Under the pieces are notes generated by a model. That model was not told the DNA's origin and did no database searches. It saw only the letters and a list, made by a program, of their open reading frames with translations. A stretch of DNA of 61,155 nucleotides from the IMG/VR virus record IMGVR_UViG_3300047558_000128, positions 1 to 61,155 of that record, one strand, 5' to 3'. Both the position numbers and the translations under genes were made by a program. This DNA is from a virus. Of the stretch, positions 7,052 through 12,322 are shown piece after piece. Numbering within the stretch: position 1 is the stretch's first letter; each line of letters begins with the position of its first letter.

Positions 7052-7167
7052 CGACACGCCGTAAAATCTGGGAAATTTATAACGAAATCATAACGACACG
7101 CCGTAATTTGACAAATCACAAAAAATGTGTCGACCACAGATCGTGCCAGTTGTCAAGCTGACACGCC
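7052..7167 (-). promoter_or_regulatory. Composite intergenic control module
   Basis: CGACACGCCGTAA twice (7052-, 7094-7106) and a TGACACGCC variant (7159-7167), TAAC-N7-TAAC (7080-7094), GTCGAC (7129-7134), GATC, TGTCAA (7151-7156). It lies directly after the gene ending at 7178. Confidence 0.6.
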
Positions 7168-7177
7168 GTGGTTTTAT

Positions 7178-7894
7178 TTATTTCTTAGTTGCACTGAACA
7201 GAATGTCATTGCGATTAAACACACATTGAGAACAGGCAACACATGCACTACCCTTTTCACTAATTAGTTTAATTTTCTTAGCATTTTCGGGGCATGGAAT
7301 TGCAGCCTTCTCTTGAATGTTTGCAAAGTCTAACTTACCTTCTGCAAAAGTCTTAGCAAGGTATGCAAGTTTTACATCATGCTTTTTCTTGAGTTGAATT
7401 CCTAGTGAGCGGTTTGCACTATCAGTACTAAAATAAAGTGATAGGTTAGCAATTCCCATTAGTGGTTCAACAGCGAATTCTGAACGGGTATAAGCCCAGA
7501 ATTGAGTATCTGCATGATTAAGAATTACATCCTTCCATGCCAATACATAAGTCTCATTAAAGAAATCACCATCCCAGTGGATACGGAATAGTTTTTCTGC
7601 ATTACGCTTTTCACAGTCCTTCTTGAATGAAACGATCATCTCATCCAATAGGTTATACATTGTTAGATAATCAGCGTCTTTGAGTTGTTCCCAATTGGAT
7701 AGCAATACATTCTTTACGCCTTTATAGACTTTTTCGAGTTTTCCTGCATAACAGACGCTCTCACATACAGTGGTCGCACCAGGGCACGAGTAAGCCTTTC
7801 CACTAGGTAATCCAAAAGTGTTTGCGATTGTTGGGGTTTTTCCATTTGGGGAGACTGCATTAGTGACTTTCCTATCTTTGCTACGGGTTAGCAT
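7178..7894 (-). CDS. GP88-like phage protein
   Basis: 238 residues. The N-terminal half has SCPGATTVCESVCYAGK, followed by LFRIHWDGDFFNETYVLAWK; the C-terminal part has CPENAKK and CVACSQC. The cysteine spacing, the HWDGDFF segment and overall size fit the GP88 family of actinophages, whose function is unknown. The Cys clusters suggest metal or iron-sulfur binding (inference). AAAGGA precedes the ATG at 7894. It is the last gene of the operon starting at 8394. Confidence 0.65.
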   Translation of the reverse strand: MLTRSKDRKVTNAVSPNGKTPTIANTFGLPSGKAYSCPGATTVCESVCYAGKLEKVYKGVKNVLLSNWEQLKDADYLTMYNLLDEMIVSFKKDCEKRNAEKLFRIHWDGDFFNETYVLAWKDVILNHADTQFWAYTRSEFAVEPLMGIANLSLYFSTDSANRSLGIQLKKKHDVKLAYLAKTFAEGKLDFANIQEKAAIPCPENAKKIKLISEKGSACVACSQCVFNRNDILFSATKK

Positions 7895-7924
7895 AGTTGT
7901 CCTTTCTTTCTTTAAACTATTTTA

Positions 7925-8212
7925 TCAGTAATCTTCATCTATGTCAAGCCATGCGTCAAGGTGGTGAGCCTCAATAATTGCATAGGCAGGTGCCTCAAGG
8001 CTGCCACGCCATGATACGCCTTCGGGCAGGGGAATCATACGGGAGCCTTCATCTTCATTGTAAGCGTTAATAGCTTCAATACATACAGGTACCATAGATA
8101 GCGGTACAGGTGGATAGTGGTTGCCTCTAAGGTGCATACCAATTGCGTCTTCTAGTGTTAGATTAGGGAATAGGTCTGAATCAGCCAATTCCATTGCCAT
8201 GTTGCTTCCCAT
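7925..8212 (-). CDS. Hypothetical conserved early protein
   Basis: 95 residues, MGSNMAMELADSDLFPNLTL. AAGAAGGA precedes the ATG at 8212, which overlaps the previous stop as TAATG. No cysteines or membrane segment. Function unknown. Confidence 0.65.
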   Translation of the reverse strand: MGSNMAMELADSDLFPNLTLEDAIGMHLRGNHYPPVPLSMVPVCIEAINAYNEDEGSRMIPLPEGVSWRGSLEAPAYAIIEAHHLDAWLDIDEDY

Positions 8213-8394
8213 TAGTTTCCTTCTTTCATTTGTTCAATAATAGCATGGTGGATAGCACTTTGTCTAGTCCTTTGACGGCGTGTCCTTTTATCAAGGTGAG
8301 TGCCACTAGCATTAGACTTTCTAATCTCTCGCATACCCTCAGCATAGGCAGGGTTAGCGGTTGGCTTATACTTATTAGTCCTATCTTTCTTCAT
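8212..8394 (-). CDS. Small basic early protein, probably leaderless
   Basis: 60 residues, MKKDRTNKYKPTANPAYAEG, with KRTRRQRTRQSAIHH. Very basic, so nucleic-acid binding is plausible. Its TTGACA-17-TAGCAT promoter ends 6 nt before the ATG, so the transcript would begin at or next to the start codon. It heads the operon with the 95-residue and GP88-like genes. Confidence 0.65.
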   Translation of the reverse strand: MKKDRTNKYKPTANPAYAEGMREIRKSNASGTHLDKRTRRQRTRQSAIHHAIIEQMKEGN

Positions 8395-8400
8395 ACCCTA

Positions 8401-8429
8401 ATGCTAGCACAATTTGGGGGAAGTGTCAA
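8401..8429 (-). promoter_or_regulatory. Early promoter TTGACA-17-TAGCAT
   Basis: Minus strand TTGACA (8429-8424) and TAGCAT (8406-8401). It lacks the TGTCAGA spacer motif and sits 6 nt before the ATG at 8394. Confidence 0.65.
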
Positions 8430-8455
8430 GCCCATCTTAATTAAGATACGTAAAT

Positions 8456-8505
8456 GTTACCAAAATGTTACATTTGTCGGCACCTGTGGATAACTCTGTG
8501 GATAA
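8456..8505 (-). promoter_or_regulatory. GTTA repeat and two inverted DnaA-type boxes
   Basis: GTTA-N7-GTTA (8456-8470) is followed by TGTGGATAA at 8485-8493 and 8497-8505, i.e. two TTATCCACA boxes on the minus strand, 12 nt apart from start to start as at 4649. No GTCGAC is present; GTCGGC takes its place. Confidence 0.6.
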
Positions 8506-8530
8506 GTACAGAGCATCCCAGGCGATCCGC

Positions 8531-8623
8531 TTACAGTTTGTTTTTTAGTTTATTTATTTCGTTAGCTTGCATCACGTTAAGAGTTACAGACATTGCAAAA
8601 AGTACAGAAAGAGTTACCATCAT
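8531..8623 (-). CDS. 30-residue membrane peptide
   Basis: ATG at 8623, with GGAGG 7-8 nt upstream, opens a 30-residue frame: a hydrophobic helix of about 19 residues (MMVTLSVLFAMSVTLNVMQA) then a charged tail NEINKLKNKL. The ATG directly follows the stop of the upstream gene (TAAATG). The strong ribosome binding site and the helix-plus-charged-tail layout make a real gene likely; a role at the membrane is inferred. Confidence 0.65.
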   Translation of the reverse strand: MMVTLSVLFAMSVTLNVMQANEINKLKNKL

Positions 8624-8824
8624 TTATTTTCCTCCACTCTTTCCGTCACGAGAGAACCATCTAGTGTGCATCTTTCCACTTGGCTCCATTAGATTATAAG
8701 TTGCGAATTCTTTCGCATCTCCAGCATCAACACACTTCTGAAAAGTCTCTACTGCAGAGAGTGCATCTGAAAAATTATGTGAGGACATTAGTTTTCCGTC
8801 ATATGAAATAGTTAGTTGGTACAT
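8624..8824 (-). CDS. Hypothetical small early protein
   Basis: 66 residues, MYQLTISYDGKLMSSHNFSD, beta-rich, ending in basic SRDGKSGGK. Overlaps the upstream stop by 1 nt. No family recognised. Confidence 0.65.
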   Translation of the reverse strand: MYQLTISYDGKLMSSHNFSDALSAVETFQKCVDAGDAKEFATYNLMEPSGKMHTRWFSRDGKSGGK

Positions 8825-9009
8825 TACTCTTCACCTCCGATTTCTGCGAATACTGCGTCAATAAACTTCTGGTAGTTGAAATTAGGATTGTCTGCCTCAA
8901 ACATTTCAGCAAACTCATCAGCAATTTCTGACAAGACAAGAAAGTCAATTTCATCTACATAGTTGTTTAGGATTTGTGCGGTTGCTACATAGTCTTTACG
9001 GGTCATCAT
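8824..9009 (-). CDS. Conserved small phage protein
   Basis: 61 residues, MMTRKDYVATAQILNNYVDE, acidic and helical. The opening MTRKDY.A.A.IL resembles a very common small phage protein of unknown role. The start may be 9009 or the adjacent ATG at 9006; AAAAGGA lies upstream. It heads the three-gene operon that ends with the 30-residue membrane peptide. Confidence 0.7.
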   Translation of the reverse strand: MMTRKDYVATAQILNNYVDEIDFLVLSEIADEFAEMFEADNPNFNYQKFIDAVFAEIGGEE

Positions 9010-9042
9010 TTTATTTTCTATCCTTTTCGTTTGTTTGTATTA

Positions 9043-9150
9043 TTAGTTTAGTGTATTGGTCTGACATTTACAAGCATTGACTATCAGCGTGTCGCCACGC
9101 TTCTCAACACTTGCGAGGGTATTGCATGAATCACAGATAAAAATTTCCAT
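9043..9150 (-). CDS. 35-residue Cys-rich peptide
   Basis: ATG at 9150 opens MEIFICDSCNTLASVEKRGD, with CDSC near the start and CKC near the end: a possible four-cysteine metal site. A weak AGGA lies 9 nt upstream. Its 3' half carries the GCGTGTCGCC motif and overlaps the promoter at 9045-9073, so the frame could be accidental. Confidence 0.45.
   Translation of the reverse strand: MEIFICDSCNTLASVEKRGDTLIVNACKCQTNTLN
9045..9073 (-). promoter_or_regulatory. Early promoter with TGTCAGACC spacer
   Basis: Minus strand TTGTAA (9073-9068), 17 nt, TAAACT (9050-9045), with AATGTCAGACC at the junction. Drives the gene at 9009. Confidence 0.55.
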
Positions 9151-9151
9151 G

Positions 9152-9349
9152 TTAGTTAGTCCTAACTGCGATAGTGCGATACTTGTAACCAATTCCATAG
9201 TTTGGACGGATAGTTACAAGATACGCCTCTGCGTCTGAGTAGAAAACATCATCACGCTTTTCTGCGTATTCAATAGTGCCCTCAAGAGTGCGAGAGCGGT
9301 AGTAGGTTCCCTTTAGGGCTTCTTCGATTGTATAGACATTTGCTGACAT
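9152..9349 (-). CDS. Hypothetical small early protein
   Basis: 65 residues, MSANVYTIEEALKGTYYRSR, beta-rich with many Tyr. Short spacing to the promoter at 9377-9404. Function unknown. Confidence 0.65.
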   Translation of the reverse strand: MSANVYTIEEALKGTYYRSRTLEGTIEYAEKRDDVFYSDAEAYLVTIRPNYGIGYKYRTIAVRTN

Positions 9350-9376
9350 TAGTTGTCACCTTTCTTTAGTAGTTTA

Positions 9377-9404
9377 ATTATACAACAGGGGTCTGACATT
9401 TACA
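9377..9404 (-). promoter_or_regulatory. Early promoter with TGTCAGACCCC spacer
   Basis: Minus strand TGTAAA (9404-9399), 16 nt, TATAAT (9382-9377). The TATAAT is preceded by TTG. Drives the gene at 9349; the -35 overlaps the end of the next gene. Confidence 0.6.
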
Positions 9405-9696
9405 TCATTGAGTAAGTGTCTTGGTGAGCAACACACTCACCAATTTCACCATTTAGGTGATAGTGGGTATCTAAGCCCATTTCAATTTCTTTTCCGTTAT
9501 CAAAAGTGATACGGACAGCGTGGGCATTGTGCCCGTGAATCTTAGTTACAACACCACTAGCAATTGGCTTAGTGTAGAACATCTTACGGGCTAGAAAAGA
9601 GCCATTAGGCTTTTCTGAACCTTCAATTTTCTTGCTACCTGCACGATTGTAGATAGCGATTGTTGAACCTAGTTCAATAGTGCGAAACTTTTTCAT
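9400..9696 (-). CDS. Beta-rich hypothetical early protein
   Basis: 98 residues from the ATG at 9696 (MKKFRTIELGSTIAIYNRAG), which follows AAAGGAG. The alternation of short beta stretches and SGVVTKIHGHNAHAVRITFD suggest a small barrel, possibly KOW/SH3-like; this is weak. It lies downstream of the structured RNA element at 9807-9894, which could act as its leader. Confidence 0.65.
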   Translation of the reverse strand: MKKFRTIELGSTIAIYNRAGSKKIEGSEKPNGSFLARKMFYTKPIASGVVTKIHGHNAHAVRITFDNGKEIEMGLDTHYHLNGEIGECVAHQDTYSMM

Positions 9697-9741
9697 TTTT
9701 AGTTCTCCTTTCAAGAGACTTTCTTTAACTTTCTAGGATAA

Positions 9742-9771
9742 ATCCTAGCATAGGGGTCTGACATTTTGCAA
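9742..9771 (-). promoter_or_regulatory. Early promoter with TGTCAGACCCC spacer
   Basis: Minus strand TTGCAA (9771-9766), 18 nt, TAGGAT (9747-9742), with AATGTCAGACCCCTATGCTA between. Drives the gene at 9696. Confidence 0.55.
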
Positions 9772-9806
9772 CTCACAAAACGGACATTTGCCACATTTGT
9801 GATTGT

Positions 9807-9894
9807 GATTTAGGTCTCATTTATTCGCTAGGCTCACCCGTTTTTCGGTTTATTTGCTAGGCTCATTTTGACCTAAATCTCTCTATTTATTTAT
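9807..9894 (-). ncRNA. Structured RNA element A
   Basis: In minus-strand order: outer stem GATTTAGGTC (9879-9870), TGAGCCTAGCAAATAAA, a short CCG/CGG hairpin with A5 loop (9848-9838), GTGAGCCTAGCGAATAAA, outer stem GACCTAAATC (9816-9807). A TTGACT-17-TAGTCT promoter ends 6 nt before the expected start. Element B at 10958-11050 has the same layout and loop sequences but different stems. It may be a free RNA or the leader of the gene at 9696. Confidence 0.5.
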
Positions 9895-9900
9895 AGGATA

Positions 9901-9929
9901 AGACTAGCAGACATATCTCAAAAAGTCAA
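9901..9929 (-). promoter_or_regulatory. Promoter of RNA element A
   Basis: Minus strand TTGACT (9929-9924), 17 nt, TAGTCT (9906-9901). The sequence TTGACTTTTTG at its start is identical at the promoter of element B (11085-11075). Confidence 0.55.
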
Positions 9930-9931
9930 GG

Positions 9932-10008
9932 CGACACGCCGTGTTTCTTATAACATTCTTATAACGACACGCCCGACTGCGTCGACCAGATCCAGGAGCT
10001 TTTGTCAA
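9932..10008 (-). promoter_or_regulatory. Composite intergenic control module
   Basis: CGACACGCC (9932-9940 and 9965-9973), TAAC-N7-TAAC (9951-9965), GTCGAC (9981-9986), GATC, TGTCAA (10003-10008). It lies between the 39-residue gene and the promoter of RNA element A. Confidence 0.6.
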
Positions 10009-10026
10009 GTCCTGTTCTGGCGTGTC

Positions 10027-10146
10027 TTAGAATGGAGGCTTGTTATCCTCTTCGCCTTGGCGGTATCCAACAGACTTACCAATTCGGTAAGCAACATAGA
10101 CGAACACAATGTCAAGCAATAGGTTGAAGCCGTTGTAAAAAATCAT
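10027..10146 (-). CDS. 39-residue membrane protein
   Basis: ATG at 10146, after an AGAAAGGA site, opens MIFYNGFNLLLDIVFVYVAY and continues RIGKSVGYRQGEEDNKPPF. One membrane helix (about residues 5-21) with a charged C-terminal tail. The consensus promoter TTGACA-17-TATACT lies directly upstream. Function unknown; small membrane proteins of phages can alter host envelope functions. Confidence 0.7.
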   Translation of the reverse strand: MIFYNGFNLLLDIVFVYVAYRIGKSVGYRQGEEDNKPPF

Positions 10147-10168
10147 TAGTTATCCTTTCTTTGTTATT

Positions 10169-10197
10169 AGTATAGACTAGACTAGGTATTCTGTCAA
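10169..10197 (-). promoter_or_regulatory. Early promoter TTGACA-17-TATACT
   Basis: Minus strand TTGACA (10197-10192) and TATACT (10174-10169). It overlaps the 3' end of the zinc-ribbon gene and drives the 39-residue membrane protein. Confidence 0.7.
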
Positions 10198-10341
10198 GTC
10201 TTCACCTAGATACTCTTCAGCGTCTAGGATAGGCATTAGCCCGTCATACTCGTGACAAGCAGGGCATACATAAGCGTAGGTTACGCCGTAGCAGTATACA
10301 CAGATTCTAAGGTCTGAATCAATCTTTCTAGTTTCGTTCAT
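10177..10341 (-). CDS. Small zinc-ribbon protein
   Basis: 54 residues from the ATG at 10341 (MNETRKIDSDLRICVYCYGV), which follows GAAAGGAAG. CVYC and CPAC pairs about 13 residues apart form a standard four-cysteine zinc ribbon, then an acidic tail. Role unknown. Confidence 0.7.
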   Translation of the reverse strand: MNETRKIDSDLRICVYCYGVTYAYVCPACHEYDGLMPILDAEEYLGEDLTEYLV

Positions 10342-10369
10342 TTTGAACTTCCTTTCTTTTACTAAGATA

Positions 10370-10398
10370 AATCTAGCATAGGGGTGTGACATTGTCAA
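10370..10398 (-). promoter_or_regulatory. Early promoter with TGTCACACCCC spacer
   Basis: Minus strand TTGACA (10398-10393), 17 nt, TAGATT (10375-10370). TGACA-A-TGTCA spans the -35. Drives the zinc-ribbon gene at 10341. Confidence 0.65.
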
Positions 10399-10408
10399 GC
10401 TTTTTTAT

Positions 10409-10473
10409 GGCGTGTCGTAGTTTTAATTATAACAATTTGATAACGGGTCGACAGATTTTGATCACTTTGTCAA
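10409..10473 (-). promoter_or_regulatory. Composite intergenic control module
   Basis: GGCGTGTCGTAG (10409-10420), TAAC-N7-TAAC (10430-10444), GTCGAC (10447-10452), TGATCA, TGTCAA (10468-10473). The most compact full copy of the module. Confidence 0.6.
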
Positions 10474-10496
10474 GCTTTCAAATCTGCGTGTTGCGT

Positions 10497-10679
10497 TTAG
10501 ATTTTGGCTTTACCAACCAAAGTACCTGAAATAGAAAGTGCGTCACACGCAACTTTTACTGCAATACCAGCAGGGAGTTTTGCAGGGTACTCATTTAAGA
10601 ATTGAGCAACTGCACCCTTGCTAGGGAGAGAGATTACAGAGACATTACCATTGAAGGTTTCTAGTTTTACTTTATACAT
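10497..10679 (-). CDS. Hypothetical small early protein
   Basis: 60 residues from the ATG at 10679 (MYKVKLETFNGNVSVISLPS), preceded by AAAGGAAAAC; an upstream ATG at 10694 overlaps the previous stop. Basic and beta-rich. Function unknown. Confidence 0.65.
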   Translation of the reverse strand: MYKVKLETFNGNVSVISLPSKGAVAQFLNEYPAKLPAGIAVKVACDALSISGTLVGKAKI

Positions 10680-10693
10680 TAGTTTTCCTTTCA

Positions 10694-10903
10694 TTAGCCG
10701 AAATAAACGGCACCTTTTACATTCTGATGATTAACACATACATTACCACGAGGGATAGGTGTATGACACTTGAAGCATAGCATTTGCATTGGAGCATTTG
10801 TTACTATTGCTAATTCTAAATCTAGTTTTTCTGAGGTAGTAGCCTCATCAAGGGATACCCAACCAGCACCCTGTTCATTCATTCTAAAAATTTCTAGTGA
10901 CAT
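10694..10903 (-). CDS. Small zinc-binding-like early protein
   Basis: 69 residues, MSLEIFRMNEQGAGWVSLDE. The C-terminal half has CFKCHTPIPRGNVCVNH, a CxxC...CxxH pattern that fits a zinc knuckle. GAAAGGA precedes the ATG. It lies downstream of structured RNA element B. Confidence 0.65.
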   Translation of the reverse strand: MSLEIFRMNEQGAGWVSLDEATTSEKLDLELAIVTNAPMQMLCFKCHTPIPRGNVCVNHQNVKGAVYFG

Positions 10904-10936
10904 TTTTATGTCCTTTCTTTAACTTCTAATAAGACT

Positions 10937-10966
10937 ATCCTATCAGAGGGGTCTGACAAATAAGGG
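10937..10966 (-). promoter_or_regulatory. Weak early promoter with TGTCAGACCCC
   Basis: The conserved TGTCAGACCCC is present and a TAGGAT/GATAGT -10 follows, but no good -35 is visible: the position is taken by the outer stem of RNA element B. Transcription of the gene at 10903 may rely on the element B promoter. Confidence 0.35.
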
Positions 10967-11050
10967 CTTTATTTGCTTAGGCTCACTGTGATACTAGTCA
11001 CATTTATTTGCTAAGGCTCATTTCCTTATTTATCCTTATTTAATTTTGAT
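10958..11050 (-). ncRNA. Structured RNA element B
   Basis: In minus-strand order: outer stem AAATAAGG (11031-11024), ATGAGCCTTAGCAAATAAA, hairpin TGTGA/TCACA with 6-nt loop (11002-10987), GTGAGCCTAAGCAAATAAA, outer stem CCTTATTT (10965-10958). Same architecture as element A with different stems but nearly identical loops. A TTGACT-17-TAGGAT promoter precedes it, so an RNA of about 90 nt would start near 11050. Confidence 0.5.
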
Positions 11051-11056
11051 ACGAGT

Positions 11057-11085
11057 ATCCTAACATAGAAAAGCCAAAAAGTCAA
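11057..11085 (-). promoter_or_regulatory. Promoter of RNA element B
   Basis: Minus strand TTGACT (11085-11080), 17 nt, TAGGAT (11062-11057). Its first 11 nt match the promoter of element A. Confidence 0.55.
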
Positions 11086-11127
11086 GGGACAAAACGGACA
11101 TTCTTATGTGTTTTAGGTCACATTTTG

Positions 11128-11166
11128 GTCGACACGGATCGCAGCTTTTGTCAAGTGCGACACGCC
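11128..11166 (-). promoter_or_regulatory. Composite intergenic control module
   Basis: GTCGAC (11128-11133), GGATCG, TGTCAA (11149-11154), CGACACGCC (11158-11166). No TAAC pair in this copy. Directly after the gene ending at 11172. Confidence 0.55.
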
Positions 11167-11171
11167 CTTTT

Positions 11172-11345
11172 TTACATTTTTCTTAGCATCTCATTGAAGT
11201 CATCTAGTGCTTGCTTGTATAGTTCGGGGTACTGTTCAGCAATACCCTTTAGACGCTCATCACTAGCCTTCATTTCAGCATAGGTACCACCCCAATGCTC
11301 AGAGTGATTAGCACTAATTTCTTTTAGCATTTCATCATAGGTCAT
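11172..11345 (-). CDS. 57-residue helical early protein
   Basis: ATG at 11345 opens MTYDEMLKEISANHSEHWGG and ends DDFNEMLRKM. AGGTGA lies 6-8 nt upstream, and the start follows the previous stop (TAATAATG). Charged and helical with no known domain. Confidence 0.7.
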   Translation of the reverse strand: MTYDEMLKEISANHSEHWGGTYAEMKASDERLKGIAEQYPELYKQALDDFNEMLRKM

Positions 11346-11347
11346 TA

Positions 11348-11617
11348 TTATTCACCTACCTTTGGGCAGTAGGTTACATTTCTGCTACTGTGGAATGTTG
11401 CTCCACCTTCTAGCACTTTGTGTTCAAGAACAATCTCGTGTTCCCAACCCCTACCTGCTATGGCAGAGTTAGTTACACGCTCTCCACATTCGGAGCAAGT
11501 TCCAAACCATAGGCGGTTATCCTTGCGGTAACCATCTTCTGGGTTGATTACCTTGAAGTTGAAACCAATTCCGTTCTCACGGATTTCTTTGAAGTTTTCT
11601 TTAGTGATTACTAGCAT
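11348..11617 (-). CDS. Zinc-ribbon-like early protein
   Basis: 89 residues, MLVITKENFKEIRENGIGFN. CSECGERV in the middle, with a further C and H-rich stretch (HKVLEGGATFHSSRNVTYC) near the end, suggests a metal site. GAAAGGA precedes the ATG. It is the first gene of the leftward arm, next to the strand switch. Confidence 0.7.
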   Translation of the reverse strand: MLVITKENFKEIRENGIGFNFKVINPEDGYRKDNRLWFGTCSECGERVTNSAIAGRGWEHEIVLEHKVLEGGATFHSSRNVTYCPKVGE

Positions 11618-11663
11618 TTCTAGTTATCCTTTCTTTTTATTACTATCTTTTCTTTATGTATTA

Positions 11664-11692
11664 AGATTAGCAGACAGGTCTGACAAAGTCAA
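11664..11692 (-). promoter_or_regulatory. Early promoter with TGTCAGACC spacer
   Basis: Minus strand TTGACT (11692-11687), 17 nt, TAATCT (11669-11664). TGAC-TT-TGTCA overlaps the -35. Drives the gene at 11617, the outermost of the leftward arm. Confidence 0.65.
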
Positions 11693-11713
11693 GTCTATTT
11701 GGTGTGATTTATG

Positions 11714-11772
11714 TAACAATTTGATAACGGGGTAGGGGTGCATCCACACTATATTTTGTTACCTATTTGTTA
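11714..11772. promoter_or_regulatory. Two 11-nt-period TAAC/GTTA pairs
   Basis: TAAC-N7-TAAC at 11714-11728 and GTTA-N7-GTTA at 11758-11772 face each other across about 30 nt in the divergence zone, members of the same family as the pairs in the leftward gaps. Confidence 0.5.
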
Positions 11773-11853
11773 TAAAACATGTATCGTACACTTATTAAAA
11801 ATATTCAGATTTTCTCCAAATCCAAAATTTAAAATTTTTCAGATTTTGCCAGG

Positions 11854-11859
11854 TATAAT
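11854..11859 (+). promoter_or_regulatory. TATAAT box 6 nt before an ATG
   Basis: TATAAT with 6 nt to the ATG at 11866, so the mRNA should start at the start codon. No -35 is evident; the upstream DNA is A/T tracts. Confidence 0.6.
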
Positions 11860-11865
11860 AAACAT

Positions 11866-11994
11866 ATGGAAATTCAACGTGATGGAGATACTCCAGTTAA
11901 CGATAGCTGGGCTATGAAAATTTTTTCAGATTCTTGCTGCAACGGATGTTCTTGTAAGTCATCTGATGATCATAAAAAAGAAGACCAAGCTTAA
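11866..11994 (+). CDS. 42-residue Cys-rich protein, leaderless
   Basis: Opens MEIQRDGDTPVNDSWAMKIF and contains SCCNGCSC, four cysteines in eight residues. It is a complete transcription unit: a TATAAT box 6 nt before the ATG and a hairpin terminator overlapping its stop codon. The Cys cluster suggests metal binding. No family recognised. It is the first rightward gene beyond the strand switch. Confidence 0.7.
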   Translation: MEIQRDGDTPVNDSWAMKIFSDSCCNGCSCKSSDDHKKEDQA

Positions 11995-12011
11995 ATAGCC
12001 TGGTCTCTTTA
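11982..12011. terminator. Bidirectional terminator
   Basis: AGACCA (11982-11987) pairs with TGGTCT (12001-12006). The plus strand continues CTTTATTT and the minus strand TCTTTTTT, so it can stop both the 42-residue gene and the convergent gene ending at 12025. Confidence 0.65.
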
Positions 12012-12024
12012 TTTGAGCGGTATA

Positions 12025-12231
12025 TTAACGATTAGTGTTGATATAACCATGCTCTACAAGCAAATCAAATAGCATGCCATTAACATACAGTAGTTGAGGT
12101 CTTTGCTGAGAAAGAGCCTGTTCAACCTGATCGCTTGGAGCATTTTGCTGAATAGCCATTTGACGATTCATATTGTCAATAGCATCTGTCATGAGCTGTA
12201 CAACTTCATCACGTAGCATATCTGTCTCCAT
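12025..12231 (-). CDS. Hypothetical helical protein
   Basis: 68 residues, METDMLRDEVVQLMTDAIDN, Gln-rich and probably helical (QNAPSDQVEQALSQQRPQLL). It is read leftward toward the bidirectional terminator. A TATAAA box lies 12 nt before the ATG, without a clear ribosome binding site. Function unknown. Confidence 0.65.
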   Translation of the reverse strand: METDMLRDEVVQLMTDAIDNMNRQMAIQQNAPSDQVEQALSQQRPQLLYVNGMLFDLLVEHGYINTNR

Positions 12232-12295
12232 TTCTACTAGTAGTTTATAAATGATATCACAATTTGGAAGTTAGTGCAATTTGGGACGGTACATA

Positions 12296-12310
12296 ATCAG
12301 CGTAGCTGAT
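12296..12310. other. Short perfect inverted repeat
   Basis: ATCAGC-GTA-GCTGAT, a 6-bp stem just downstream of the zinc-ribbon gene ending at 12323. It may terminate that leftward transcript, but no U tract follows. Confidence 0.35.
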
Positions 12311-12322
12311 CTCAAATAAGAC

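Larger units (their letters stand above)
11618..11865. other. Divergence zone between leftward and rightward genes
   Basis: About 250 nt without a gene. It holds the promoter at 11664-11692, TAAC-N7-TAAC (11714-11728), GTTA-N7-GTTA (11758-11772), an AT-rich block with TTCAGATTTT twice (about 11807 and 11839) and the promoter of the 42-residue gene. The AT-rich block next to a strand switch is compatible with a replication origin or a promoter UP element; nothing decides between them. Confidence 0.5.

Noticed and set aside
9818-11023. Possible CRISPR-like or iteron array made of TTTATTTGCTAGGCTCA repeats
   Set aside because: Only two repeats in each of two places, different spacing, and they sit symmetrically in a stem framework with promoters, so a structured RNA explains them better.
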